Assembly: GCA_002435835.1 (NCBI GenBank)
Contig: DIVM01000372.1
Location: 1-16,674, forward strand
Length of the DNA: 16,674 bases
Direction of reading: 5' to 3'
Origin: Firmicutes bacterium UBA6132
Lineage (GTDB): Bacteria > Bacillota_A > Clostridia > Tissierellales > Sedimentibacteraceae
The notes under the pieces are model-generated. The model ran no database searches. It was not told the DNA's origin and saw only the letters and a list, made by a program, of their open reading frames with translations. Shown here one piece after another: positions 1 to 7,519 of the stretch; the first letter of the stretch is position 1, and every line of letters starts with the position of its first letter. Position numbers and translations under genes: made by a program.

Positions 1-1958
1 ATCGTAATATAAAAACAAATACAATTTACTATTCAAATAGATGTAAACAAATGCTTGGATATAATATTGATGAAATAAGCGATGACGCTGATGAATGGAT
101 GAAAAGAATTCATAAAGATGACGTTAAAATTGTTAGGGATAAAATAAACAGACATTATAAAGGCGAGGAATATGATGCGGAATATCGATTAAAATGTAAA
201 GACGGTAATTATAAATGGGTAAGAGTAAGAGGAAAAGTCATAAAGTGGGATGATGAAGGTAATCCTTTGAGGATGACAGGAACTATTTCAGATATCAATG
301 AAGAGGTACTCATCAGAAAGAAAAATGAAGAAAATGAAAATAGGTTAATGTGGCTTTATGATTCACTAAGTGTTGGAATTGTACATGGGGAGATGATACT
401 TGATAGCTTTGGTGATCCAATAGATTATAAATATCTACACATGAATAATTATATGAAAGAAGTTATTGGTATAACACCTGAGGAATTTTATAAAGATAAT
501 ATTTTAAAGCTGCTACCCCTAACAGGTAAAAATTGGTTTAATATTTTTGGACAATCTATATTAAATGGTAAATCTTTTATTTTCGAGCATTACAATGAAA
601 ATAAGGATAAATATTTTAAAATTAATATTTATTCTCCAAATTCAATGCAATTTGTACTTTTAATTACAGATATTTCTGAAAATAAGAAAAAGGAAATTGA
701 GTTAAGTCAAAAATATGAAGAACTGCAGATTGTGTATGCAGAACTACAGACAGTAAATGATGAACTAACAATTACTGAAGAAGTGCTAAGAGATAATTAC
801 AGGGAATTAGAAAAAGCAAATGAAAATGTAGAAACAGCTAATAAAGCAAAATCGCAGTTTCTTGCAAATATGAGCCACGAACTTAGAACTCCTTTAAATG
901 GGATATTAGGATGCACACAACTGCTTAAGTTCAGTAATCTAAGCTATGAGCAAAATGAAGATGTATTGATGATAGAAGAATCTTCAAATCATCTATTGGA
1001 ACTAATAAATGAAATTCTAAATTTGTCAAAGATTGAGTCTGGAAATATTGAATTAAAAGGTAAAAGGTTTAATTTTATGGAACAAATGGAATTTGTAATA
1101 AAAGAGTTAACTTTTCTTGCAAAGGATAAAGACATAGAAATATTGTACTATATAGACCCATTTACAAATAAAGAACTAATAGGGGATAATTTTAGGCTGA
1201 AGCAGATAATAAATAACTTAATAAGTAACGCTGTTAAATTTACTGAACATGGCCATGTGTTTTTTAAGGTAAAACAAATAAGCAAAACTATAGATGAAAC
1301 AAAGTTACAATTTATAGTTGAAGATACAGGAAAAGGAATTAAAGAAATTTTTAAAAATGATATTTTTAATAAATTTACTCAAGAGGAATCAAATTATACA
1401 AAAAAATATGGAGGGACGGGCTTAGGACTTGCCATATCAAAAGAGCTTGCAAAAATGATGGGTGGAGATATAGGTTTTGAAAGCGAAGTCGGTAAAGGAT
1501 CTAAGTTTTATTTTACTGCAGATTTTAGAAATGTAACTGACTATGTTATAGATAATAAAAAGAATTTCCATTATAATAAAGAAAATGCAGAAGATAAAAC
1601 AATACTAGTTGTTGAAGATAATGATATAAACCTAAAAATAGCTGTTGCTTTTTTAAAACAATTAAATTATAAATACGTTTTTGCTCATAATGGCCAAGAG
1701 GCAATTTACTATTTAGAAGAAAACAAAGCAGACATTATTTTGATGGATGTTCAAATGCCTATTTTAGACGGATGCGAGGCAACAAAATTAATAAGAGAAA
1801 AAGAACTTAAAACTGGCGAACATAAAATAATCATTGCAATGACAGCCTATGCAATGGATGGTGATAGAAAAAAATTCATTGATTGTGGAATGGATGATTA
1901 TATTTCTAAGCCTTTTAATATTGAAACTTTAGGCGAAATGATTGAAAAATTTATTTAG
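1..1958 (+). CDS. Hybrid sensor histidine kinase, PAS-PAS-HisKA-HATPase-REC (5' partial)
   Basis: The reading frame is open to the left edge (codons start at base 3), and residues before the first Met (base 51) continue a PAS fold, so the true start lies outside the window. In order: a PAS_3-like domain containing WMKRIHKDD, a second divergent PAS (about 340-690), a short coiled coil, a HisKA dimerisation domain with phospho-acceptor His in NMSHELRTPLNG (His codon 876-878), an HATPase domain with N box NLISNAVKFT and G boxes VEDTGKGI and GGTGLGLAI, and a C-terminal receiver with acidic pair VVEDND, phospho-Asp in LMDVQMP (codon 1746-1748) and the KPF lysine. No membrane segment is seen in the visible part. 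The protein probably autophosphorylates and passes the phosphate to its own receiver. The signal and the downstream partner cannot be inferred, because no HPt or response-regulator gene adjoins it. The end of the gene looks complete. Confidence 0.93.
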   Translation, partial: RNIKTNTIYYSNRCKQMLGYNIDEISDDADEWMKRIHKDDVKIVRDKINRHYKGEEYDAEYRLKCKDGNYKWVRVRGKVIKWDDEGNPLRMTGTISDINEEVLIRKKNEENENRLMWLYDSLSVGIVHGEMILDSFGDPIDYKYLHMNNYMKEVIGITPEEFYKDNILKLLPLTGKNWFNIFGQSILNGKSFIFEHYNENKDKYFKINIYSPNSMQFVLLITDISENKKKEIELSQKYEELQIVYAELQTVNDELTITEEVLRDNYRELEKANENVETANKAKSQFLANMSHELRTPLNGILGCTQLLKFSNLSYEQNEDVLMIEESSNHLLELINEILNLSKIESGNIELKGKRFNFMEQMEFVIKELTFLAKDKDIEILYYIDPFTNKELIGDNFRLKQIINNLISNAVKFTEHGHVFFKVKQISKTIDETKLQFIVEDTGKGIKEIFKNDIFNKFTQEESNYTKKYGGTGLGLAISKELAKMMGGDIGFESEVGKGSKFYFTADFRNVTDYVIDNKKNFHYNKENAEDKTILVVEDNDINLKIAVAFLKQLNYKYVFAHNGQEAIYYLEENKADIILMDVQMPILDGCEATKLIREKELKTGEHKIIIAMTAYAMDGDRKKFIDCGMDDYISKPFNIETLGEMIEKFI

Positions 1959-2928
1959 TGTTGTCATAGATATATAAGATCTTCAGACATTTTAATTTAA
2001 ATGGTGTAAACTTATAAATAAGAGTACCGCTCTTTGTAAATATTATACAAGCCATTCCTTCAATGAAATTGCCTTGGAGTTTTCCTAACTTTGCTAATTT
2101 AAGAGCTTTGTCGCATTCATCTAAACCATTGCATTCAACAGGTTTTAAATCAACTATTAAATTTTGCTCAATTACAGAATTTTTAATTGCTTCTGTAATA
2201 CCGCCAGAGCGCGCCAAAATTCTTCCAAAATAAGATGCATTATCAAGTGGAGATGCTTCACATTTTGATGGCTCAATATCATAAGCATCAAGATATGCTA
2301 TTAGTTCTTCAAAACTTATTGCATATTGAATGTCATCTTTTAAGTTGTCCTCAGTAATTTCTGCTTTTTTTGCAACGCATGGTACTATGAATATTACTTT
2401 TACACTAGGGTCGGTCTCTCTTATAAGTCTTGCTGTTGCAATCATAGGGGATACTGATGTTGATATGTTGTCTGTAAGTTCAGGATATTTTATTTTTATA
2501 TATGAAACAAATGCAGGACAGCAGGATGATGTTACAAATTTTTTGTGTTCAAGTTCTTTTTCAAGAAGCTTCGCTTCATAATCAGCAACAATATCAGCAC
2601 CAAGGGCAGCTTCAACAACTTCATAAAATCCAAGCTTTTTTATTGCACATACAATGTTTTCAATTTCAGCATCAGGGAACTGAGCAGAAATTGCAGGAGC
2701 TGCAACGGCATATACTTTATATTTTGTATTTTTTTCTGATTGTTCAATTAAATCCATTATTTCTAAAACATGAGATTTATCAGTAACTGCTCCAAAAGGG
2801 CACCTTGTAACACATGCACCGCAATTAATGCATTGGTCATAATCTATAATAGATTTTTTAGTTTCTGGATCATAATTTAATGCTCCTACTTTGCATGATG
2901 TTTTGCAAGGCCTTTTAACATAATGAAT
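1951..2928 (-). pseudogene. [FeFe] hydrogenase (group-B-like), remnant lacking both ends
   Basis: The frame is open from 2928 and holds a ferredoxin-type cluster region (PCKTSCKVGAL, then CINCGACVTRCPFGA) followed by the hydrogenase catalytic domain. The first H-cluster motif, TSSCCPAFVSY, and the second, PCVAKKAE, are present. The third motif starts (EGMAC, Cys codon 2046-2048) but the usual following GGC-x-GG is absent: from about 2045 the frame runs into unrelated sequence and stops at 1951. In this family the missing Cys bridges the diiron site to the 4Fe-4S cluster, so the product should not hold a working H-cluster. The N-terminal part, normally about 100 or more residues with further cysteine motifs, is also missing. 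There is no proper start: a TAG lies directly before 2928, and the first in-frame Met (2757) falls after the cluster motif. The remnant is fused to the truncated SpoIIE gene upstream. A frameshift alone cannot explain these losses. Confidence 0.85.
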
Positions 2929-3798
2929 CTAAATCTACTTCAAGGTTTAACCCTAATGCTCTTTGAGCTATAAGAGCAGTTGTGCCGCCACAAATTATTT
3001 TTCGGTTGCTTCCTTCTGTCATTTTTTTTACTAAAAAGCTTCAAAAGATTCATGAGATGGAGGTCCTATAAAAACATCAGTATACTCAGGCTTTCTTACC
3101 TTAATTGTAAGAATTGTAGTATCATCACCTGGTTTGTCATTATAAAGGTTGTTGCAAACTGCAATAAAATTTCCATTCATTGTTTGAGATGCATTGTTAA
3201 CATCATTGAGGTTTTTTAAATATTTGTTAATTTCATCCCAGCTCCATCCAAGATTGAGCATTTGACCTATTCCTGCATGTATTGCTCCGTCACTTACAAC
3301 GCATATAGTATCGCCCAGTTCAAGATGAATATCTGATTCATAAATTTTCTTTGAGCCTATGATTCTTTCTTTTTTATCAATAGGAAAACTTCTGTTGTGA
3401 GAATAATAAAAGTAAGGAGGACTGTCATATTCAGCAATATATGCGTCATAAACATTATTGTTTTTGTTTATTTGTATTATTGTAAATGTTGAATAAGCAA
3501 GCTTTCTTACTTTGCACTCTGGCAAAGTATTTATTATTGTTTTAATTGTGTCATAAATAGATGCACCGTTTTTTAACATTGTTGCTGCTATTTTTGTTGT
3601 CATTGTAGCAAGGATATTAGCTTTAACTCCGCTTCCTAACCCATCTGACAAAACTATTATGCAATTATCGTCATTGTTAATAAATTCAACTTTATCGCCG
3701 CAAAGTTCCTCGCTATATTTATTTATGCTTTTATAACTGATGTCTAAAAATTTTTCTATATCATAATTATTTTCATTGAAATCAATATTGTAACTCAT
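2915..3798 (-). pseudogene. SpoIIE-family protein phosphatase of a hydrogenase operon, frameshifted and truncated
   Basis: The PP2C-like SpoIIE domain is well preserved: LSDGLGSGVKAN carries metal-binding Asp and Gly residues, VVSDGAIHAGIG follows, and PGDDTTILTIKV sits near the end. The ATG at 3798 begins one base after the stop of the upstream PAS fragment; a Met seven codons earlier is possible but less natural. The frame stops at 3031 after SHESFEAF. Restoring one T in the T run read on this strand (3033-3037) continues it as LVKKMTEGSNRKIICGGTTALIAQRALG, with the family's typical KIICGGTTA segment. That continuation stops at 2915, shortly after LNLEVDLDSLC, where a family member would run roughly another hundred residues. 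Such phosphatases are usually encoded beside PAS-containing [FeFe]-hydrogenase-like sensors, as here. Frameshift plus truncation make it a probable pseudogene, although the catalytic domain alone (256 residues) could still fold. Confidence 0.8.
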
Positions 3799-3799
3799 T

Positions 3800-4156
3800 T
3801 TATTTACCGCTTTCTTCAAGAACTACACCTTTAAACTTTAATAAGGCAGCTTTGGTTTCAGCAGTAGTTTCACCTAATAATCCTGCGATTTCTTGAGCAA
3901 CGCGCATTTGTTTTTCTATAACTTTGTCAGCAGTTTCCAATGTGTTTAATTTCAAATTTAAAAGTTGATTTTTTTTGTTTTCTTCATTTGTTATATCGTT
4001 TAAAATTCCAAAAATTATTTTGTTTTTAGGAAGATAAACAACGCTTTGAAGAACAGTTAACCCATAGTTGTTAAGCACTGCTTTTTTACCTAAAATATTT
4101 TCACCATTATTTAATACTTCTTCATAGTCATCGGAAGGTAAAAGTGTTGAAATGTT
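3800..4156 (-). pseudogene. C-terminal remnant of PAS-containing sensory [FeFe]-hydrogenase-like protein
   Basis: The frame is open from 4156 (a TAA precedes it) to a stop at 3800. It contains the end of a PAS domain (LTVLQSVVYLP, IIFGILNDITNEE) followed by a helix with KVIEKQMRVAQEIAGLLGET, which is the characteristic C-terminus of large PAS-containing hydrogenase-like sensor proteins of Clostridia. The whole iron-sulfur and hydrogenase part, several hundred residues, is absent. Only a weak GTG start (4078) exists inside the PAS remnant. The next gene, the SpoIIE phosphatase, starts one base after the stop, the usual operon arrangement. The deletion end lies near 4157, next to the leader of the YbjQ-family gene on the other strand. 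Almost certainly not functional. Confidence 0.82.
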
Positions 4157-4220
4157 TTAGCGGGGGTTTGTATATACGTTCTTGTTGAACGAATTAAAGA
4201 AATAAGGAGTGGTGAAGAAG

Positions 4221-4532
4221 ATGATCTTAGTAAATACTGATTACATTACAGGAAAAGAGTTTGAAATGCTTGGTCTTGTTAAAGGAAGCACTATCCAGTC
4301 AAAAAACATCGGTCGTGATATTACACAAGGTTTTAAGACTCTTGTAGGAGGAGAACTAACAGCATATACGGAAATGATGAATGATGCAAGAGCTCTTGCG
4401 ACAAAACGTATGGTAGCTGAAGCGGAAGAGTTGCATGCTGATGCTGTTATAAATATCAGGTATGCTTCTGCAGCAGTTATGCAAGGTGCTGCTGAAGTAA
4501 TGGCTTATGGAACTGCGGTTAAATTTAAGTAA
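4221..4532 (+). CDS. YbjQ/UPF0145 family protein
   Basis: A 103-residue protein with the family signature throughout: VNTDYITGKEFEMLGLVKGS, then SKNIGRDITQGFKTLVGGEL, YTEMMNDARALATKRM, and a C-terminal AVINIRYASAAVMQGAAEVM segment. The family forms small beta-rich homopentamers. Its role is unproven, and it is often listed as a putative heavy-metal-binding domain, although no Cys or His cluster is visible here. The ATG at 4221 was chosen because homologues begin at MIxVxTDY; the in-frame GTG at 4209 overlaps the AAGGAG (4204-4209) and is unlikely. The gene is monocistronic, ending before a strong terminator. Its leader abuts the deletion end of the hydrogenase remnant, so its original upstream context may have been lost. 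Confidence 0.92.
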   Translation: MILVNTDYITGKEFEMLGLVKGSTIQSKNIGRDITQGFKTLVGGELTAYTEMMNDARALATKRMVAEAEELHADAVINIRYASAAVMQGAAEVMAYGTAVKFK

Positions 4533-4547
4533 TAGACAATTAGGTAT

Positions 4548-4587
4548 AAAAAAGAGGCAAATCTTTACTATAGATTGCCTCTTTTTT
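4548..4587 (+). terminator. Rho-independent terminator after the YbjQ-family gene
   Basis: A hairpin with arms AGAGGCAAATCT and AGATTGCCTCT (one bulged A), a short loop, flanking A and T runs that can extend the stem, and a six-T tail. It starts 15 bases after the stop codon. The A-rich left flank could let it act in both directions. Confidence 0.9.
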
Positions 4588-4766
4588 ATATTTTGTATTG
4601 TTTGAAGTGAATTTGGTGTTTAAAAAGTGTTTGCGGATAATTTTTAAATTAAAAAATATTTTTTTATTAAAACAACGTTACACAACAAAAACAACAGGTC
4701 GAGTATATACTTAAAGAAATTGAGCATAGCATTATGCTGTGACTTATATATTAGGAGGAATAATTT
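4588..4766. other. AT-rich leader upstream of nhaC with a small perfect hairpin
   Basis: This 179-base gap should hold the promoter of the nhaC gene cluster. I find no convincing -35/-10 pair; a TATACT-like hexamer near 4693 lacks a well-spaced -35. A perfect inverted repeat, AGCATA-GCAT-TATGCT, lies at 4723-4738, about 15 bases before the AGGAGG (4753-4758), where it could form a leader hairpin or an operator. No riboswitch was recognised. Confidence 0.45.
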
Positions 4767-6194
4767 ATGGAAAGTACTACAAAAAAACCATCATTTACTA
4801 TTTCACTATTGATAGTAGCATTTTTATTCGTAATTATTATTGCTCAGGTGCTAGTAGCAGGTAGCCCTGATATCCACATGACACTGGTATTTTCAATTGC
4901 TTTTGCTGTGTTGCTTCTTATGATGACAGGTACAGAGTGGTCAAAAATAGAAGATGGCATTATGCATGGATGTAAAATTGCAACAGTTCCAATGTTAATA
5001 CTTATGTTTATAGGTATGTTAATACCTGCTCTTATTGCAGCAGGAACAATCCCAATGCTTATATATTATGGATTACAAATTATTAACCCTTCAGTATTTC
5101 TATTAACTACGGCTCTTGTATGCAGTGTTTCATCAATGTGTACAGGTAGCAGCTGGACTACAGGAGGAACTTTTGGTGTAGCTTTCATGGGCATAAGCAT
5201 AGGTCTTGGAATACCACCAGCATTAACAGCAGGTGCAGTTGTTTCAGGAGCTGTCATAGGAGATAAGCTATCTCCACTTTCAGATTCTACAAACTTAGCA
5301 GCTGGTGTTTGTGAAACAAATCTTTTTGCACACATAAAAAGTATGTTTTACACAACTGTACCTGCATTTATAGTTTCATTAGTACTTTATACTGTTTTAG
5401 GAATGAAATACAGTGCATCTACAATCGATACAACTTCAGTAGATGCAATACTTGGTGGAATTTCAAACAATTTTAATATTACACCTTTATATTCAATTAT
5501 TAGCTTAATTCCTCTTTTAGCTGTTATATTTATGGCTGTTAAGAAAGTAAGCGCTCTTGCTGCTATGGTAGTTGCATCAATTATAGCAATGATAATTGCT
5601 ATGTTTACTCAAGGACATACAATACTTGAAATGATGGCATTTATGAATTACGGTTTTAGTATTGATACAGGAGTTGAAGCTGTTGATAAACTTCTTAACA
5701 GAGGTGGTATTCAGTCTATGATGTGGACGGTTTCTTTAGGATACTTAGGACTTTCATATGGCGGTATTCTTGAAAAAACAGGAACATTGGAATCTTTGTT
5801 AGACAAAATGGCTGGATTGACAAAAAGTGCAGGAAACTTAATTATTACACATGTTATATCATCAATTGCTATTAACTTTATTTCAGCAAGTCAGTACGTT
5901 GCAATAATTATACCTGGAAGAATGTACTTACCAGCTTATAAAAAACTTGGTATTAGAAGTGATGTAGCATCAAGAACATGTGAAGATTCAGGTACAGTAA
6001 CTTCACCATTGGTACCTTGGGGATTATGCGGAGTGTTTTTCACTGGAGCATTAGGCGTTAGCACATTAGAATATCTTCCATTTGCATTCCTATGCTACTT
6101 AACTCCGATTGTTGCAATTGTTTATGCAGTTACAGGAAAATTTATTTGGAAAGAAAATGATTCAAAAAATTCTGTAGAAAACGCTGTAAAATAG
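4767..6194 (+). CDS. nhaC: Na+/H+ antiporter, NhaC family
   Basis: A 475-residue integral membrane protein with about eleven to twelve hydrophobic segments along its length, the usual size for the family. The conserved NhaC core GDKLSPLSDSTNLA is at residues 165-178, and GTVTSPLVPWG lies near the C-terminus. Members exchange Na+ for H+, and some exchange a carboxylate pair such as malate/lactate, so the label antiporter is safer than a fixed substrate. It starts at an ATG eight bases after AGGAGG. The M20 peptidase gene follows after 39 bases, suggesting co-transcription; similar NhaC genes beside peptidase or amidohydrolase genes may import a substrate or sustain the ion gradient for it. That link is an inference from position. 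Confidence 0.9.
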   Translation: MESTTKKPSFTISLLIVAFLFVIIIAQVLVAGSPDIHMTLVFSIAFAVLLLMMTGTEWSKIEDGIMHGCKIATVPMLILMFIGMLIPALIAAGTIPMLIYYGLQIINPSVFLLTTALVCSVSSMCTGSSWTTGGTFGVAFMGISIGLGIPPALTAGAVVSGAVIGDKLSPLSDSTNLAAGVCETNLFAHIKSMFYTTVPAFIVSLVLYTVLGMKYSASTIDTTSVDAILGGISNNFNITPLYSIISLIPLLAVIFMAVKKVSALAAMVVASIIAMIIAMFTQGHTILEMMAFMNYGFSIDTGVEAVDKLLNRGGIQSMMWTVSLGYLGLSYGGILEKTGTLESLLDKMAGLTKSAGNLIITHVISSIAINFISASQYVAIIIPGRMYLPAYKKLGIRSDVASRTCEDSGTVTSPLVPWGLCGVFFTGALGVSTLEYLPFAFLCYLTPIVAIVYAVTGKFIWKENDSKNSVENAVK

Positions 6195-6233
6195 GAGATA
6201 TCTCTTAAGTTTATAAAGGAAATGGTATAAATA

Positions 6234-7427
6234 ATGTACAAAATTGAGAAGGAACAAACAACTAAATTATTGATGGATTTGGTTTCTATTGAAAGTCCAT
6301 ATTTTGAAGAAGATAACATTATAGAATATGTATATAAATGGTTACAAAAAAACAAAATAAAATCATTTGTCCATGAGTATCATGAGTCAAAAGTTACAGG
6401 TTTTAAAGGCAAGAATATCGTAGTGAATTTAGAAGGTGAAAAAGGCGGACCTGTAATATGTTTAAATGGACATTTAGATACAGTTAAATTATGCAATGGG
6501 TGGACAGCTAATCATAGGGGAGAAATAAGAGGTGATAAACTTTATGGAGTTGGAGCACTGGATATGAAGTCTGGATGTGCATCAACAATGATTGCATTAA
6601 AGGCCTTTTATGAAAATCATAAACACTTTAAAGGAAAAATAATTTCCACTTATGTATCTGTAGAAGAAGGACCTTATGGAATGGGAACTAACGCTTTAAT
6701 TGAAGAAGGATACATAAAGGATGTTGACTTTTCAATTATTACAGAGCCAAGTGCAGCATTTACGGGCAATGAATTCCCTAATGTTTGTTTAGGAGCACGA
6801 GGAGGATATGGCTTAGAAATTGAATTTTTCGGTAAATCATCACATGCAGCAACCCCTGAACTTGGTATGAATGCAGCAGTAGATGCTGCAAAAGTAGTAT
6901 GCGAGCTGGAAAATGTAGAGTATGTAGAAGATTCTCATCTTGGCAAGGGAGCAGCTTGCGTAGTAGCTCTTGAAAGCGATGGAGGTGCATGCAGTGTTCC
7001 TGATTATGCAAAAATACGTCTTTTCTGGCATATCGTTGTAGGTGAAAGTGAAAAAACAATAACGAAAGAAATTGAAAAAGCTATAAAAAGAGCAAATATA
7101 AAATGTAAGTATAAAATTAATTTTAGAGAAGCACCATCTGAAGGTTCTAAGGGATTTATGCCTTATACTATAACTGGTAAAGAACCTTTGGCAAAGGACT
7201 TTATTGAAACAATAGAAAATGTATGTTGTAAAAAGCCAAGTATTTCTTATTTCCAAAGCATTGGAGATTTTAATTATTTAGGTTCAAGATTAGGTGCACC
7301 AGCTATTATTTTTGGCGCTGCAGGCAGTAATTTTCATGGAAGCGATGAATATGTAGAAATAGAATCAGTTGTGAAAACTGCAGAAGTAATATATGCATTT
7401 CTCGAAAAAGTATTAGTTAATAATTAA
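6234..7427 (+). CDS. M20 family metallopeptidase (ArgE/DapE-like)
   Basis: A 397-residue cytoplasmic di-zinc hydrolase with a full set of M20 residues. GHLDTV gives metal ligand His80 and Asp82; GALDMKSG gives bridging Asp110; VEEGPYGMG gives catalytic Glu144 and ligand Glu145; ITEPS gives Glu171; SSHAATPE gives His204 in the dimerisation lid; and NFHGSDEY gives ligand His368. Family members remove acyl groups from amino acids or cleave small peptides and carbamoyl compounds, so the substrate is open. The gene sits 39 bases after nhaC, with a modest AAAGGA 13 bases before the ATG, and is followed by a hairpin terminator. No signal peptide is visible. Nothing appears truncated. Confidence 0.9.
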   Translation: MYKIEKEQTTKLLMDLVSIESPYFEEDNIIEYVYKWLQKNKIKSFVHEYHESKVTGFKGKNIVVNLEGEKGGPVICLNGHLDTVKLCNGWTANHRGEIRGDKLYGVGALDMKSGCASTMIALKAFYENHKHFKGKIISTYVSVEEGPYGMGTNALIEEGYIKDVDFSIITEPSAAFTGNEFPNVCLGARGGYGLEIEFFGKSSHAATPELGMNAAVDAAKVVCELENVEYVEDSHLGKGAACVVALESDGGACSVPDYAKIRLFWHIVVGESEKTITKEIEKAIKRANIKCKYKINFREAPSEGSKGFMPYTITGKEPLAKDFIETIENVCCKKPSISYFQSIGDFNYLGSRLGAPAIIFGAAGSNFHGSDEYVEIESVVKTAEVIYAFLEKVLVNN

Positions 7428-7441
7428 TTAAAATTAGATAT

Positions 7442-7479
7442 AAGGGAAGCATAGTTTCTGAATTATGCCTTCCCTTTTT
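7442..7479 (+). terminator. Rho-independent terminator after the M20 peptidase gene
   Basis: Arms AAGGGAAGCATA and TATGCCTTCCCTT pair with one bulged base and are followed by a five-T run. Only about 40 bases separate it from the next start codon, leaving little room for a full promoter, so it may act as a partial terminator that lowers downstream expression. Confidence 0.82.
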
Positions 7480-7519
7480 CAATAATTACATATTTAAATA
7501 AGAGTATGGAGGAAATAAA

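Noticed and set aside
1951..2757. Intact 268-residue hydrogenase starting at the Met at 2757
   Set aside because: Clear hydrogenase sequence continues upstream of this Met, and the C-terminal H-cluster motif is missing.
2330..2786. Plus-strand open frames over the hydrogenase remnant (2330-2581, 2502-2786, 2545-2739)
   Set aside because: They are antisense shadows of a recognisable hydrogenase frame, with low-complexity translations and no ribosome sites.
6778..7256. Minus-strand open frames across the M20 gene
   Set aside because: They lie wholly within an intact, motif-complete peptidase gene on the other strand and show no family features.
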